Positions 1 through 5,673 of a DNA stretch of 5,673 nt are shown here, in pieces. Each line of letters begins with the position of its first letter. Position 1 is the stretch's first letter. Made by a program: the position numbers and the translations under genes. The DNA is from JBGCDD01 sp045105075 (GTDB lineage: Bacteria; Pseudomonadota; Alphaproteobacteria; Rhodobacterales; Rhodobacteraceae), in contig JBGCDD010000166.1 in NCBI GenBank assembly GCA_045105075.1, positions 1 through 5,673 of the forward strand. The letters are read 5' to 3'. The notes beneath the pieces were generated by a model. It saw only the letters and a list, made by a program, of their open reading frames with translations. It made no database searches and was not told the DNA's origin.

Positions 1-1
1 T

Positions 2-2602
2 GTCGGTGACCACGCATTGATGCGCTTTGACGTTGTGGCCGGCGCGGAAATCCCGCTTGAGATCACATCCACAGATCCGCTCAATGGTGATGGCGATATG
101 ATCACCACAGGCGCGGGCCGCGATATTGTGATCGGCGGTAGTGCGGATGACACCATCGACGCGGGTACGGGCAATGATCTGATCTTCGGTGATTATGCGA
201 CCATCAGCGGTCTGATCCGTGTCGCTGATCTGCCGCTGGGTCCGGGCCGCGTGTTTGATTACACATCGATCTTTGTGACCAACGCCGAAATGGGTGGGGA
301 CGATATTATCACCGCAGGTGGTGGCGCGGATGTGGTGCTTGGCCAGACCGGCAATGACACCATCTACGGCAATGGCGGCAACGACGATATCATCGGTGGC
401 CATAATGTGGACCGCGATGCTGCCGGCAACGTGGCCAATGATGGCGATGACCGGATTGATGCAGGTGCAGGCGATGATGTTGTCCTTGGTGACAACGGCA
501 CGATCTACCGGACGTTCTCGCTGGATGATCCGCGGATGCGCGCCTTGGAAGACGGCCTGATCTACGGCATCACGCCGGGCGTCAACGATGGCGAAGCACT
601 GATTACCAACAGCGTCATGACAAACCCTGATGCGACCCAGCAGCGCGTGATCGTGATCTTCGGCCACGGCGAAGATGCGGACCCGCTGGGTTATGGCGAC
701 GATTACATCGCCGGTGGCGCTGATGACGACATGATCTTTGGCCAGATGGGCGACGACACCATCCAAGGTGACGGCACCACAGCATTCGCCGATGAACGCG
801 ACGTTTCCGAAAGCCGTGATCCGGTCACCAACCTGCAAACGCTGGTCCCATCAGCGGATGATTTCGCAGGCACAGGCACCGACGGCGACGACTATATCGA
901 AGGCAACGGCGGCAATGATCTGATCTTCGGCAACCTCGGTCAGGATGACATCATCGGCGGGTCCTCCAGCCTGTATGAAGGTCTGGACGGCGACAACACC
1001 AACCGTCCGGATGGTGATGACACGATCTTTGGTGGCTCCGGTACGGCTGTGGCACGCAACGATGCGGGCGATGAAAGCGCCGAAGGCCATGCGCGTGATG
1101 CGGATGTTATTGTTGGCGACAACGGCAATATCTACCGTCTGGTTGGTACCAATGACACCGACAGCGGCGCGTATCTGACGTTTAACTACGACACCTACAG
1201 CACGACGCTGCGGATCATCCCGCGCGCGGTTGAGTTCCTTGATTACACCCAAGGCGGTGTTGATCTGGATGCGTTCTCTGCGATCAATGATCGTGGTGGC
1301 GCGGATGAAATCCATGGTGAAGCGGGCGATGATACGATCTATGGCCAGCGCGGCGACGATGCGCTGTTTGGTGAAGGCCAGTCCGATGACATCATCGGTG
1401 GCACCGGCAACGACTGGATCTCTGGCGGCACCGGCAGCGATGGCGTGATCGGCGACGATGGCCGGATCATGACAAGCCGCAATAGCACCAGCTACGGCGA
1501 AGCGCTGAATGGTGTGGACGCGCTGGATGCGGTGAACGTCCTGCTGCGGACCGACGAATTTGACGCGCTGCGCGCTGTGCTGGATGTTGAAAACCTGCTG
1601 GTGAAGCGGGTGAACCTGACACCGTTCAGCACCAACCCGAATGATCCAAGCGATCGCGATTGGAATGCCACAGACGCCAATGACATCATCTTTGGTGGTC
1701 TGGGCGATGACTATCTGCATGGCGGCGTCGGTGACGATGCGATTTCCGGTGCCGAGGCGCTGCCATTCAGCGCCACACCACGCGCGATGGACGGCACGTT
1801 AATCAGCTACGACACACCTGTGAACAACGGCAATGCGCTGGCCTATAACGGCAGCGCGCAAGAAGGCACGCCGCTGATGTCCTTCTTCGATCCAACCGAT
1901 CCACGCGGCGAACCTATGGTGGCCGGGGATAACTTCTTCCTCAACTTCGATCCAACCGAAGGCCCTGTCAGCGGTCTGTCCGAAAACGGTTTGACCAGTG
2001 ATGGAGACGACCGGATCTTTGGCGGCATCGGCAATGACGCGCTTGTGGGCGGCACAGGCCGAGACCATATGTACGGCGGCTATGGCGATGACTTCATCAA
2101 TGCCGACGACGATATGACCGGCGACAACAACCGCTCTGACGATGATATTTCCTACGAAGACTTCGCCTTTGGCGGCGCCGGAGAAGATATCTTGATCGCC
2201 AATAACGTGGGCGATCGCCTGATCGACTGGGCCGGTGAATTCAACAGCTATTACACACCGTTCCTGTCAGTGGGTGAACCAACCGTCATCAACGACTATT
2301 CGCTGGGTCTGGTCCAATACATCTACGCCTTGGGCACCAGCGACGGCATCGACCCGACCCGCTTTGAGGATGCAACCTACGAAGAATTACTGGCCGATCT
2401 GCCCGCGATCTATGAATTGGGCGAACCGTTCGGCGAACTTGGCATCGTGGTGTCGTCTGATCCTGTCGAATACAGCGAGCAATTCGCACCAAACCGTTAC
2501 CCCGGTCGTGGCGGTAGCATCGACGGTGCCGAAACGCCGCGCGTTGCTCCAATTCCAGAAGGCGATCGCCTGCTACCATCAACCACAGGTAACTTCGGCT
2601 AA
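2..2602 (+). CDS. Large RTX (hemolysin-type calcium-binding repeat) protein, C-terminal part, 5'-truncated by window edge
   Basis: The frame is open from base 2 with no stop upstream, so the TTG at 17 and ATG at 20 are internal codons and the real start lies outside the window; 866 residues are visible. The protein is rich in Asp and Gly, with many RTX nonapeptides of the form GGxGxDxxx (for example GNDTIYGNGG, GDDTIYGQRG, GNDWISGGTG). In this family such repeats bind calcium and fold as a parallel beta-roll after export, so an extracellular or cell-surface location is expected. Repeat clusters alternate with non-repetitive spacers, and recurring GDNGxIYR-like motifs mark unit boundaries (488, 1115, 1451). 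After about 2197 the repeats stop and a roughly 135-residue tail follows, containing LIDWAGEFNSYYTPF (2219-2263). No enzymatic domain is visible; adhesin, matrix or toxin roles remain possible in the missing N-terminal part. It is followed at 90 bases by the adaptor gene. Family call strong, function unknown. Confidence 0.9.
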   Translation, partial: VGDHALMRFDVVAGAEIPLEITSTDPLNGDGDMITTGAGRDIVIGGSADDTIDAGTGNDLIFGDYATISGLIRVADLPLGPGRVFDYTSIFVTNAEMGGDDIITAGGGADVVLGQTGNDTIYGNGGNDDIIGGHNVDRDAAGNVANDGDDRIDAGAGDDVVLGDNGTIYRTFSLDDPRMRALEDGLIYGITPGVNDGEALITNSVMTNPDATQQRVIVIFGHGEDADPLGYGDDYIAGGADDDMIFGQMGDDTIQGDGTTAFADERDVSESRDPVTNLQTLVPSADDFAGTGTDGDDYIEGNGGNDLIFGNLGQDDIIGGSSSLYEGLDGDNTNRPDGDDTIFGGSGTAVARNDAGDESAEGHARDADVIVGDNGNIYRLVGTNDTDSGAYLTFNYDTYSTTLRIIPRAVEFLDYTQGGVDLDAFSAINDRGGADEIHGEAGDDTIYGQRGDDALFGEGQSDDIIGGTGNDWISGGTGSDGVIGDDGRIMTSRNSTSYGEALNGVDALDAVNVLLRTDEFDALRAVLDVENLLVKRVNLTPFSTNPNDPSDRDWNATDANDIIFGGLGDDYLHGGVGDDAISGAEALPFSATPRAMDGTLISYDTPVNNGNALAYNGSAQEGTPLMSFFDPTDPRGEPMVAGDNFFLNFDPTEGPVSGLSENGLTSDGDDRIFGGIGNDALVGGTGRDHMYGGYGDDFINADDDMTGDNNRSDDDISYEDFAFGGAGEDILIANNVGDRLIDWAGEFNSYYTPFLSVGEPTVINDYSLGLVQYIYALGTSDGIDPTRFEDATYEELLADLPAIYELGEPFGELGIVVSSDPVEYSEQFAPNRYPGRGGSIDGAETPRVAPIPEGDRLLPSTTGNFG
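110..499 (+). repeat. RTX nonapeptide clusters, first group
   Basis: Calcium-binding nonapeptides lie at about 110-193 (GAGRDIVIGG to LIFGD), 293-400 (GGDDIITAGG to DDIIGG) and 443-499 (GDDRIDAGAG to VLGDNG). They are separated by a spacer of about 33 residues and one of about 14. The first and third clusters end in a GD-type boundary motif. Confidence 0.85.
695..1126 (+). repeat. RTX nonapeptide clusters, second group
   Basis: Clusters lie at about 695-775 (GDDYIAGG to TIQGDG), 884-961 (GDDYIEGNGG to DDIIGG) and 1013-1042 (GDDTIFGGSG), with a lone boundary element DADVIVGDNG at 1097-1126. A spacer of about 36 residues separates the first two clusters; it has no RTX character. Confidence 0.8.
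1295..1462 (+). repeat. Longest uninterrupted RTX array
   Basis: About 56 residues of nearly continuous nonapeptides: GGADEIHGE, AGDDTIYGQ, RGDDALFGE, GQSDDIIGG, TGNDWISGG and TGSDGVIGD, closing with GDDG at 1451-1462. This is the best candidate for a well-formed calcium beta-roll in the visible part of the protein. Confidence 0.88.
1679..1750 (+). repeat. Short RTX array
   Basis: Three nonapeptides in a row (NDIIFGGLG, DDYLHGGVG, DDAISG) between two spacers of about 72 and 83 residues that lack the repeat. Confidence 0.8.
2003..2197 (+). repeat. Last RTX arrays before the C-terminal tail
   Basis: Four nonapeptides at 2003-2113 (GDDRIFGGI, GNDALVGGT, GRDHMYGGY, GDDFINADD) are followed by an Asp/Asn-rich linker. 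A final isolated repeat, FGGAGEDILI, lies at 2168-2197. Nothing downstream in the protein matches the nonapeptide. Confidence 0.82.
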
Positions 2603-2618
2603 GTCCCGCCAGCTTATT

Positions 2619-2647
2619 GCCGCCCTTGGCTTGCCAACCAGTGCGGC
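2619..2647 (+). other. Possible hairpin in the RTX-adaptor gap
   Basis: GCCGC (2619-2623) pairs with GCGGC (2643-2647), and inside it TTGG (2626-2629) pairs with CCAA (2634-2637), leaving a CTTG loop and an asymmetric internal loop. No T-run follows, so it is not a convincing intrinsic terminator; an attenuating or mRNA-processing role is possible. The rest of 2603-2692 shows no recognisable -35/-10 pair. Confidence 0.25.
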
Positions 2648-2692
2648 GCGAGGCAAAGTGCCGTCGGGGAACTTAGAGCAAGCTGGTACAAC

Positions 2693-4534
2693 GTGAATAC
2701 TTACGAAACGTTCGGGGCCGATGGGGTCGTCGGTGATATTTTTCTGGACGCAGAAAGCTTTGCCCATCTCAAACATGGTGATGAAGTCAGTGAAAGCGTT
2801 GCAGCCCTGCTGCAAACCCTGTCACGGCTGAACCCCGACTTTGAACAAATCGTGCTGGTTCTGGCCGATGGCCCAACAGCCAAATTGCAGCCTGTGGGCG
2901 TTTGGCCAAAAGGAGCGACGCCGGTGCGCCCGGTGCTTGCAGCCGTGCAAGGGGCCGCGAAAGGCAACCGGCTGATTATTGAAAACGCCGACGACGGGCT
3001 GACCGGACTGGCTGTGCCAATTTCGGTCGATGGTCGTCTCAGCGGGGTCTGCGGCGTGCTGCTGCGCGACGCCGACGACACCAAAACCCGCAACGCGATT
3101 GACCAAGTGCAATGGGCCAGCGGCTGGATCGAAGCGCTTTTGCGCCGCCGCAAGCTGACCGATAGCGAAAGCCTGTCAAACGTGATCGAGCTTTTGGCCA
3201 CCAGCCTGCATCACGACCGCTTTCAGGAAGCGACCACCGCTGTGGCCACTGAACTTGCGACCATTTTGGGCTGTGAACGCGTGGCTGTCGGTTTTGTCAA
3301 AGGGCACCGCTGCAAGGTGCGCGCCCTGTCAAACAGCGCTACGTTCCATAAACGCGCGGGGCTGATCAACACGATCCAGTCGGCGATGGAAGAAGCCATC
3401 GACCAACAAGCAACCGTGGCCTATCCCGAACGCGACACCGGCAATGCCCGCGTGACCCGCGCCCAGCAAGCTTTGGCGCGCGATCAAGACAACAGCGCCG
3501 TGGCCTCTATCCCGCTGGCCGAAGGCAAACGCGTGATCGGCGCGATCACGCTCGAAAAAACCACTGACGGTCCGTTTGAACCGGGCGTGCTGCAAAAGGC
3601 GGAATACGCGGCGGCCTTGTTGGGCCCTGTGCTGGATGTGAAGCGCCGCGAAGACCGTTGGGTCATTACCAAAGCGTGGGACGCGTTCAAAAAGCTGTTG
3701 GGGCGGTTGATCGGGCCGCGCAATTGGGGGCTGAAGCTGGGCACATTGGCAGTGATCGCCTTTGCTGCTTTCTGTTATTACGCCACCGGTGATTACCGGG
3801 TGACCGCACAAACCGTGCTGGAAGGGAAAATCCAACGCTCTGTCACGGTGCCATTGGCGGGTTTCTTGATCGACGCACCTGTGCGGGCTGGCGATATTAT
3901 TGAAACGAACCAAATTCTCGCGCGATTGGATGATCGCGATCTGCGGCTTGAGCGGCTCAAATGGGCCAGCCAGCGCAGCCAGCAAGAACGCGAATACAGC
4001 CAAGCGATTGCAGGGCGTCAGCGCACCGAGGCCCGTATTCTGGAAGCCCAGATTGCACAGGCAGACGCGCAGATCGAATTGCTTGATAGCCAGCTGGAAC
4101 GCATGACGATCCGCGCACCCTTTGGCGGGATCGTGGTATCAGGGGACCTTAGCCAAGCGCTCGGCGCACCGCTGGAGCGCGGCGACGTCATTTTCGAAGT
4201 GGCCCCTTTGTCCGATTTTCGCGTGATGTTGCGGGTCGATGAACGCGATATTGCCGATATCACACCGGGGCAGGGCGGTAATCTGGTGCTTTCGGCCTTT
4301 CCGGACGCTGATGTGACGCTGGAAGTTGTGCGGATCACCCCTATTTCTACAGCCGCCGAAGGCGAAAATTTTTTCGTGGTTGAGGCCGCCTTGACCGGCG
4401 CGGCAGACGTTGAATTGCGCCCCGGCATGGAGGGCGTCGCCAAGGTCAACATCCGGCAGGAACGACTGGTGAAAATCTGGACCAAGCGGACGTGGCTTTG
4501 GATGCGTATGACAGCTTGGAAGTGGTGGCCATAA
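2693..4534 (+). CDS. GAF-domain HlyD-family membrane adaptor protein (membrane fusion protein)
   Basis: A 613-residue protein. Residues about 35-155 look like a divergent GAF-type sensor fold, and about 164-316 are a clearer GAF domain (SNVIELLATSLHHDRF to GAITLEK). A single hydrophobic helix near 349-367 follows (LGTLAVIAFAAFCYYATG). Then comes the HlyD layout: a first lipoyl-like half around 378-402 (GFLIDAPVRAGDII), a short Gln/Glu-rich coiled coil about 408-470, and a second half beginning IRAPFGGIVVSGDLS at 473. A beta-barrel region follows, with GMEGVAKVNI near the end. With the N-terminus in the cytoplasm, GAF domains would face inward and the adaptor part the periplasm. GTG at 2693 is the first possible start after the preceding in-frame stop; no good Shine-Dalgarno sits at normal distance (AGAG is 14 bases away, GGGGA 22). 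The C-terminal end (WMRMTAWKWWP) is aromatic and basic. The ligand is unknown and no ABC partner is in view. Confidence 0.88.
   Translation: MNTYETFGADGVVGDIFLDAESFAHLKHGDEVSESVAALLQTLSRLNPDFEQIVLVLADGPTAKLQPVGVWPKGATPVRPVLAAVQGAAKGNRLIIENADDGLTGLAVPISVDGRLSGVCGVLLRDADDTKTRNAIDQVQWASGWIEALLRRRKLTDSESLSNVIELLATSLHHDRFQEATTAVATELATILGCERVAVGFVKGHRCKVRALSNSATFHKRAGLINTIQSAMEEAIDQQATVAYPERDTGNARVTRAQQALARDQDNSAVASIPLAEGKRVIGAITLEKTTDGPFEPGVLQKAEYAAALLGPVLDVKRREDRWVITKAWDAFKKLLGRLIGPRNWGLKLGTLAVIAFAAFCYYATGDYRVTAQTVLEGKIQRSVTVPLAGFLIDAPVRAGDIIETNQILARLDDRDLRLERLKWASQRSQQEREYSQAIAGRQRTEARILEAQIAQADAQIELLDSQLERMTIRAPFGGIVVSGDLSQALGAPLERGDVIFEVAPLSDFRVMLRVDERDIADITPGQGGNLVLSAFPDADVTLEVVRITPISTAAEGENFFVVEAALTGAADVELRPGMEGVAKVNIRQERLVKIWTKRTWLWMRMTAWKWWP
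4518..4522 (+). promoter_or_regulatory. Possible ribosome binding site for the M50 gene
   Basis: GGAAG lies inside the end of the adaptor gene, 15 bases before the ATG at 4538. That is longer than usual, but folding of the intervening stem-loop would change the effective distance. Confidence 0.3.
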
Positions 4535-4556
4535 AGCATGGCCACGTCGCTTTTTT
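4525..4556 (+). promoter_or_regulatory. Intercistronic stem-loop burying the downstream start codon, followed by T6
   Basis: GTGGCCAT (4525-4532) and ATGGCCAC (4538-4545) are perfect reverse complements around the loop AAAGC. The adaptor stop TAA begins at the last base of the left arm, and the M50 start ATG is the first codon of the right arm. A run of six T (4551-4556) follows after five unpaired bases. The shape suits translational coupling (a ribosome reaching the TAA melts the stem and exposes the ATG) or partial transcription attenuation. The pairing is seen directly; the role is inference. The gap before the T-run makes a strong terminator unlikely. Confidence 0.45.
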
Positions 4557-5673
4557 CTCCGTCTTGGTATCGGGTGCAGGCGCTGCGCCCGAAGCTGCGC
4601 GGGCATGTAAAGCTGCACCGGCATGACTACCGCGACCGGGTTTGGTTTATTCTGCAAGACCTGTCGACGGGGCGATCACAACGGGTGTCACCTGCGGCTT
4701 ATCGGCTGATTGGTCTGATGAACGGGCGGCGCACGTTACAGGCACTTTGGGACACGGTGAACAAACAACTGGGCGGTCGCGCGCCGACCCAAGACGAAGC
4801 GATCCGGCTTTTGGGCCAATTGCACGCCGCCGATGCGATTAGCTGCGATGTGCCCCCCGACACGGCTGAATTGTTCCGCCGCTATGAGAAAACCGAAAAC
4901 CAGAAGATAAAACAGCGGTTTTCGTCGCCTTTGGCGATCCGCATACCGATCTGGGACCCTGATAAGTTTCTGGACGCGACCTATCCTTACGTGCGCTTCA
5001 TGCTCACAAAATGGTTTGGGTTTGCGTGGCTGGCGCTGCTGAGCTGGGCGCTGTTTGCAGCGGCGGCCAATTGGGATGCGATCACCCAGAACATCTCTGA
5101 CCGGGTGTTCAATCCGGCCAATCTGGCGGTGCTTTGGCTGGTCTATCCGGTGGTGAAAGCCTTCCACGAGCTTGGACACGGCTATATGGTCAAAAAGAAC
5201 GGGGGCGAGGTCCATGAAATCGGGATCATGTTCCTTGTTTTCATCCCTGTGCCCTATGTCGATGCCTCTGCCGCGACCGGATTTCGCAGCAAATACCAGC
5301 GCATGGCCGTCGGCGGCATGGGCATCATGGCAGAGCTGTTTTTGTCCGCCATCGCGCTTTTCGTCTGGCTTTACGCCGAAAACGGGGTGGCCACGGCGAT
5401 TGCCTATAACGTGATGCTGATCGGCGGGATTTCGACGCTGTTTTTCAACGGCAACCCGCTCTTGCGATTTGATGGCTACTATGTGCTGGCCGACTGGTTG
5501 GAGATCCCCAATCTGGGGCCAAGATCCAACCAACACATCGGTTATGTCTGCCAGAAATATCTGTTCCGCAGCCGTGATGCGACGCCGGTCACATCCAACG
5601 CAGGCGAACGTTTCTGGTTCATCTTTTATGGCATCACATCGTTCATCTACCGCATGTTCATCATGTTCGCGAT
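4538..5673 (+). CDS. PqqD-like/M50 (site-2-protease-like) membrane zinc metallopeptidase, 3'-truncated by window edge
   Basis: 378 codons are visible with no stop. ATG at 4538 is the first start after the adaptor's in-frame TAA, only three bases away. Residues about 20-103 resemble a PqqD-like (RiPP recognition element) winged helix: a short beta region (VWFILQDLSTGRSQRVSP), then helices including GRRTLQALWDTV and EAIRLLGQLHAADAI. Hydrophobic segments lie near 160-177, 195-212, 228-241, 261-279, 288-304 and 359-377. The metal-binding motif HELGH is at 210-214 with Glu211 as the presumed catalytic base, and NPLLRFDG at 306-313 supplies Asp312 as the likely third zinc ligand, as in M50 peptidases. 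IPVPYVDASA (236-245) and GYYVLADWLEIPNLG (313-327) resemble the branch often annotated as putative peptide zinc metalloprotease (YydH-like). Members of that branch can be about 700 residues with a C-terminal lipoyl/HlyD-like part, which would lie outside this window. All expected active-site residues are present, so it looks catalytically competent; the substrate is unknown. Confidence 0.87.
   Translation, partial: MATSLFSPSWYRVQALRPKLRGHVKLHRHDYRDRVWFILQDLSTGRSQRVSPAAYRLIGLMNGRRTLQALWDTVNKQLGGRAPTQDEAIRLLGQLHAADAISCDVPPDTAELFRRYEKTENQKIKQRFSSPLAIRIPIWDPDKFLDATYPYVRFMLTKWFGFAWLALLSWALFAAAANWDAITQNISDRVFNPANLAVLWLVYPVVKAFHELGHGYMVKKNGGEVHEIGIMFLVFIPVPYVDASAATGFRSKYQRMAVGGMGIMAELFLSAIALFVWLYAENGVATAIAYNVMLIGGISTLFFNGNPLLRFDGYYVLADWLEIPNLGPRSNQHIGYVCQKYLFRSRDATPVTSNAGERFWFIFYGITSFIYRMFIMFA

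Noticed and set aside
851..1720. 289-codon open frame on the minus strand opposite the RTX gene
   Set aside because: It mirrors the GC-rich Asp/Gly codon pattern of the RTX repeats, has no recognisable domain, and overlaps a strongly supported coding region.
1650..2572. Three GCGATCGC octamers (near 1650, 2210 and 2563), like the cyanobacterial HIP1 element
   Set aside because: Two are explained by Gly-Asp-Arg-Leu codons in the RTX gene, and there are too few, all in one gene, to suggest a cyanobacterium.
2600..2692. Possible readthrough fusion: RTX and adaptor genes share a frame, and the 30 codons after TAA at 2600 contain no stop
   Set aside because: Thirty stop-free codons are not rare at this GC, and the translated gap resembles neither protein. 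A sequencing error is possible but nothing supports it.
2603..2692. Internal promoter in front of the adaptor gene
   Set aside because: TTGCCA at 2631 has no matching -10 element at normal spacing.
2235..2696. 153-codon plus-strand frame overlapping the RTX 3' end and reaching the adaptor start (GTGA overlap)
   Set aside because: Out of frame with the clear RTX coding sequence, with a composition typical of a shadow frame; the stop/start overlap is probably coincidence.
4366..4372. A AAT TTT heptamer of the X XXY YYZ slippery form in the adaptor gene
   Set aside because: A -1 shift would stop at TGA 4381, deleting only the C-terminal part, and no stimulating structure is evident.
4736..5536. 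266-codon open frame on the minus strand opposite the M50 gene
   Set aside because: It is antisense to the conserved HELGH and NPLLRFDG region; its product is Arg/His/Gln-rich and low in plausibility.

Overview
The window holds three consecutive plus-strand genes that look like one transcription unit. They are the 3' part of a large RTX (hemolysin-type calcium-binding repeat) protein, a complete GAF-domain/HlyD-type membrane adaptor protein, and the 5' part of an integral-membrane M50 (site-2-protease-like) metallopeptidase with a PqqD-like N-terminal domain. No tRNA, rRNA, insertion sequence, CRISPR array or origin was seen. The moderately high GC, the preference for CTG/GTG/GCG/CGC codons and the very acidic RTX protein suggest a marine proteobacterium, perhaps an alphaproteobacterium of the Rhodobacterales type. 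That taxonomic guess is an inference from composition and protein style, not from a marker gene.

Layout. Bases 2-2602 are an open frame that enters from outside the window, so the RTX protein is cut at its N-terminus. It has clusters of GGxGxDxxx nonapeptides separated by non-repetitive spacers of roughly 30-75 residues, and ends in a repeat-free tail of about 165 residues. A 90-base gap (2603-2692) has a possible hairpin but no convincing promoter. Bases 2693-4534 encode a 613-residue protein: two cytoplasmic GAF or GAF-like regions, one transmembrane helix, then a periplasmic HlyD-like barrel/coiled-coil/barrel. Three bases after its stop, the third gene starts at 4538 and runs off the right edge. 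It has a PqqD-like domain, several membrane segments, an HELGH zinc motif and an NPLLRFDG motif. The 4534/4538 junction lies inside a perfect 8-bp stem-loop that buries the third gene's start codon and is followed by a run of six T.

How they may work together (inference). The RTX protein is the likely exported product. The HlyD-like protein would be the inner-membrane/periplasm adaptor, with GAF domains able to sense a cytoplasmic ligand. The M50 protein, with its PqqD-like peptide-binding module, would recognise, process or help export a substrate. No ABC transporter ATPase or TolC-like outer-membrane channel is visible here. The set is either completed by genes outside the window or is an unusual export/processing apparatus built around a membrane peptidase.
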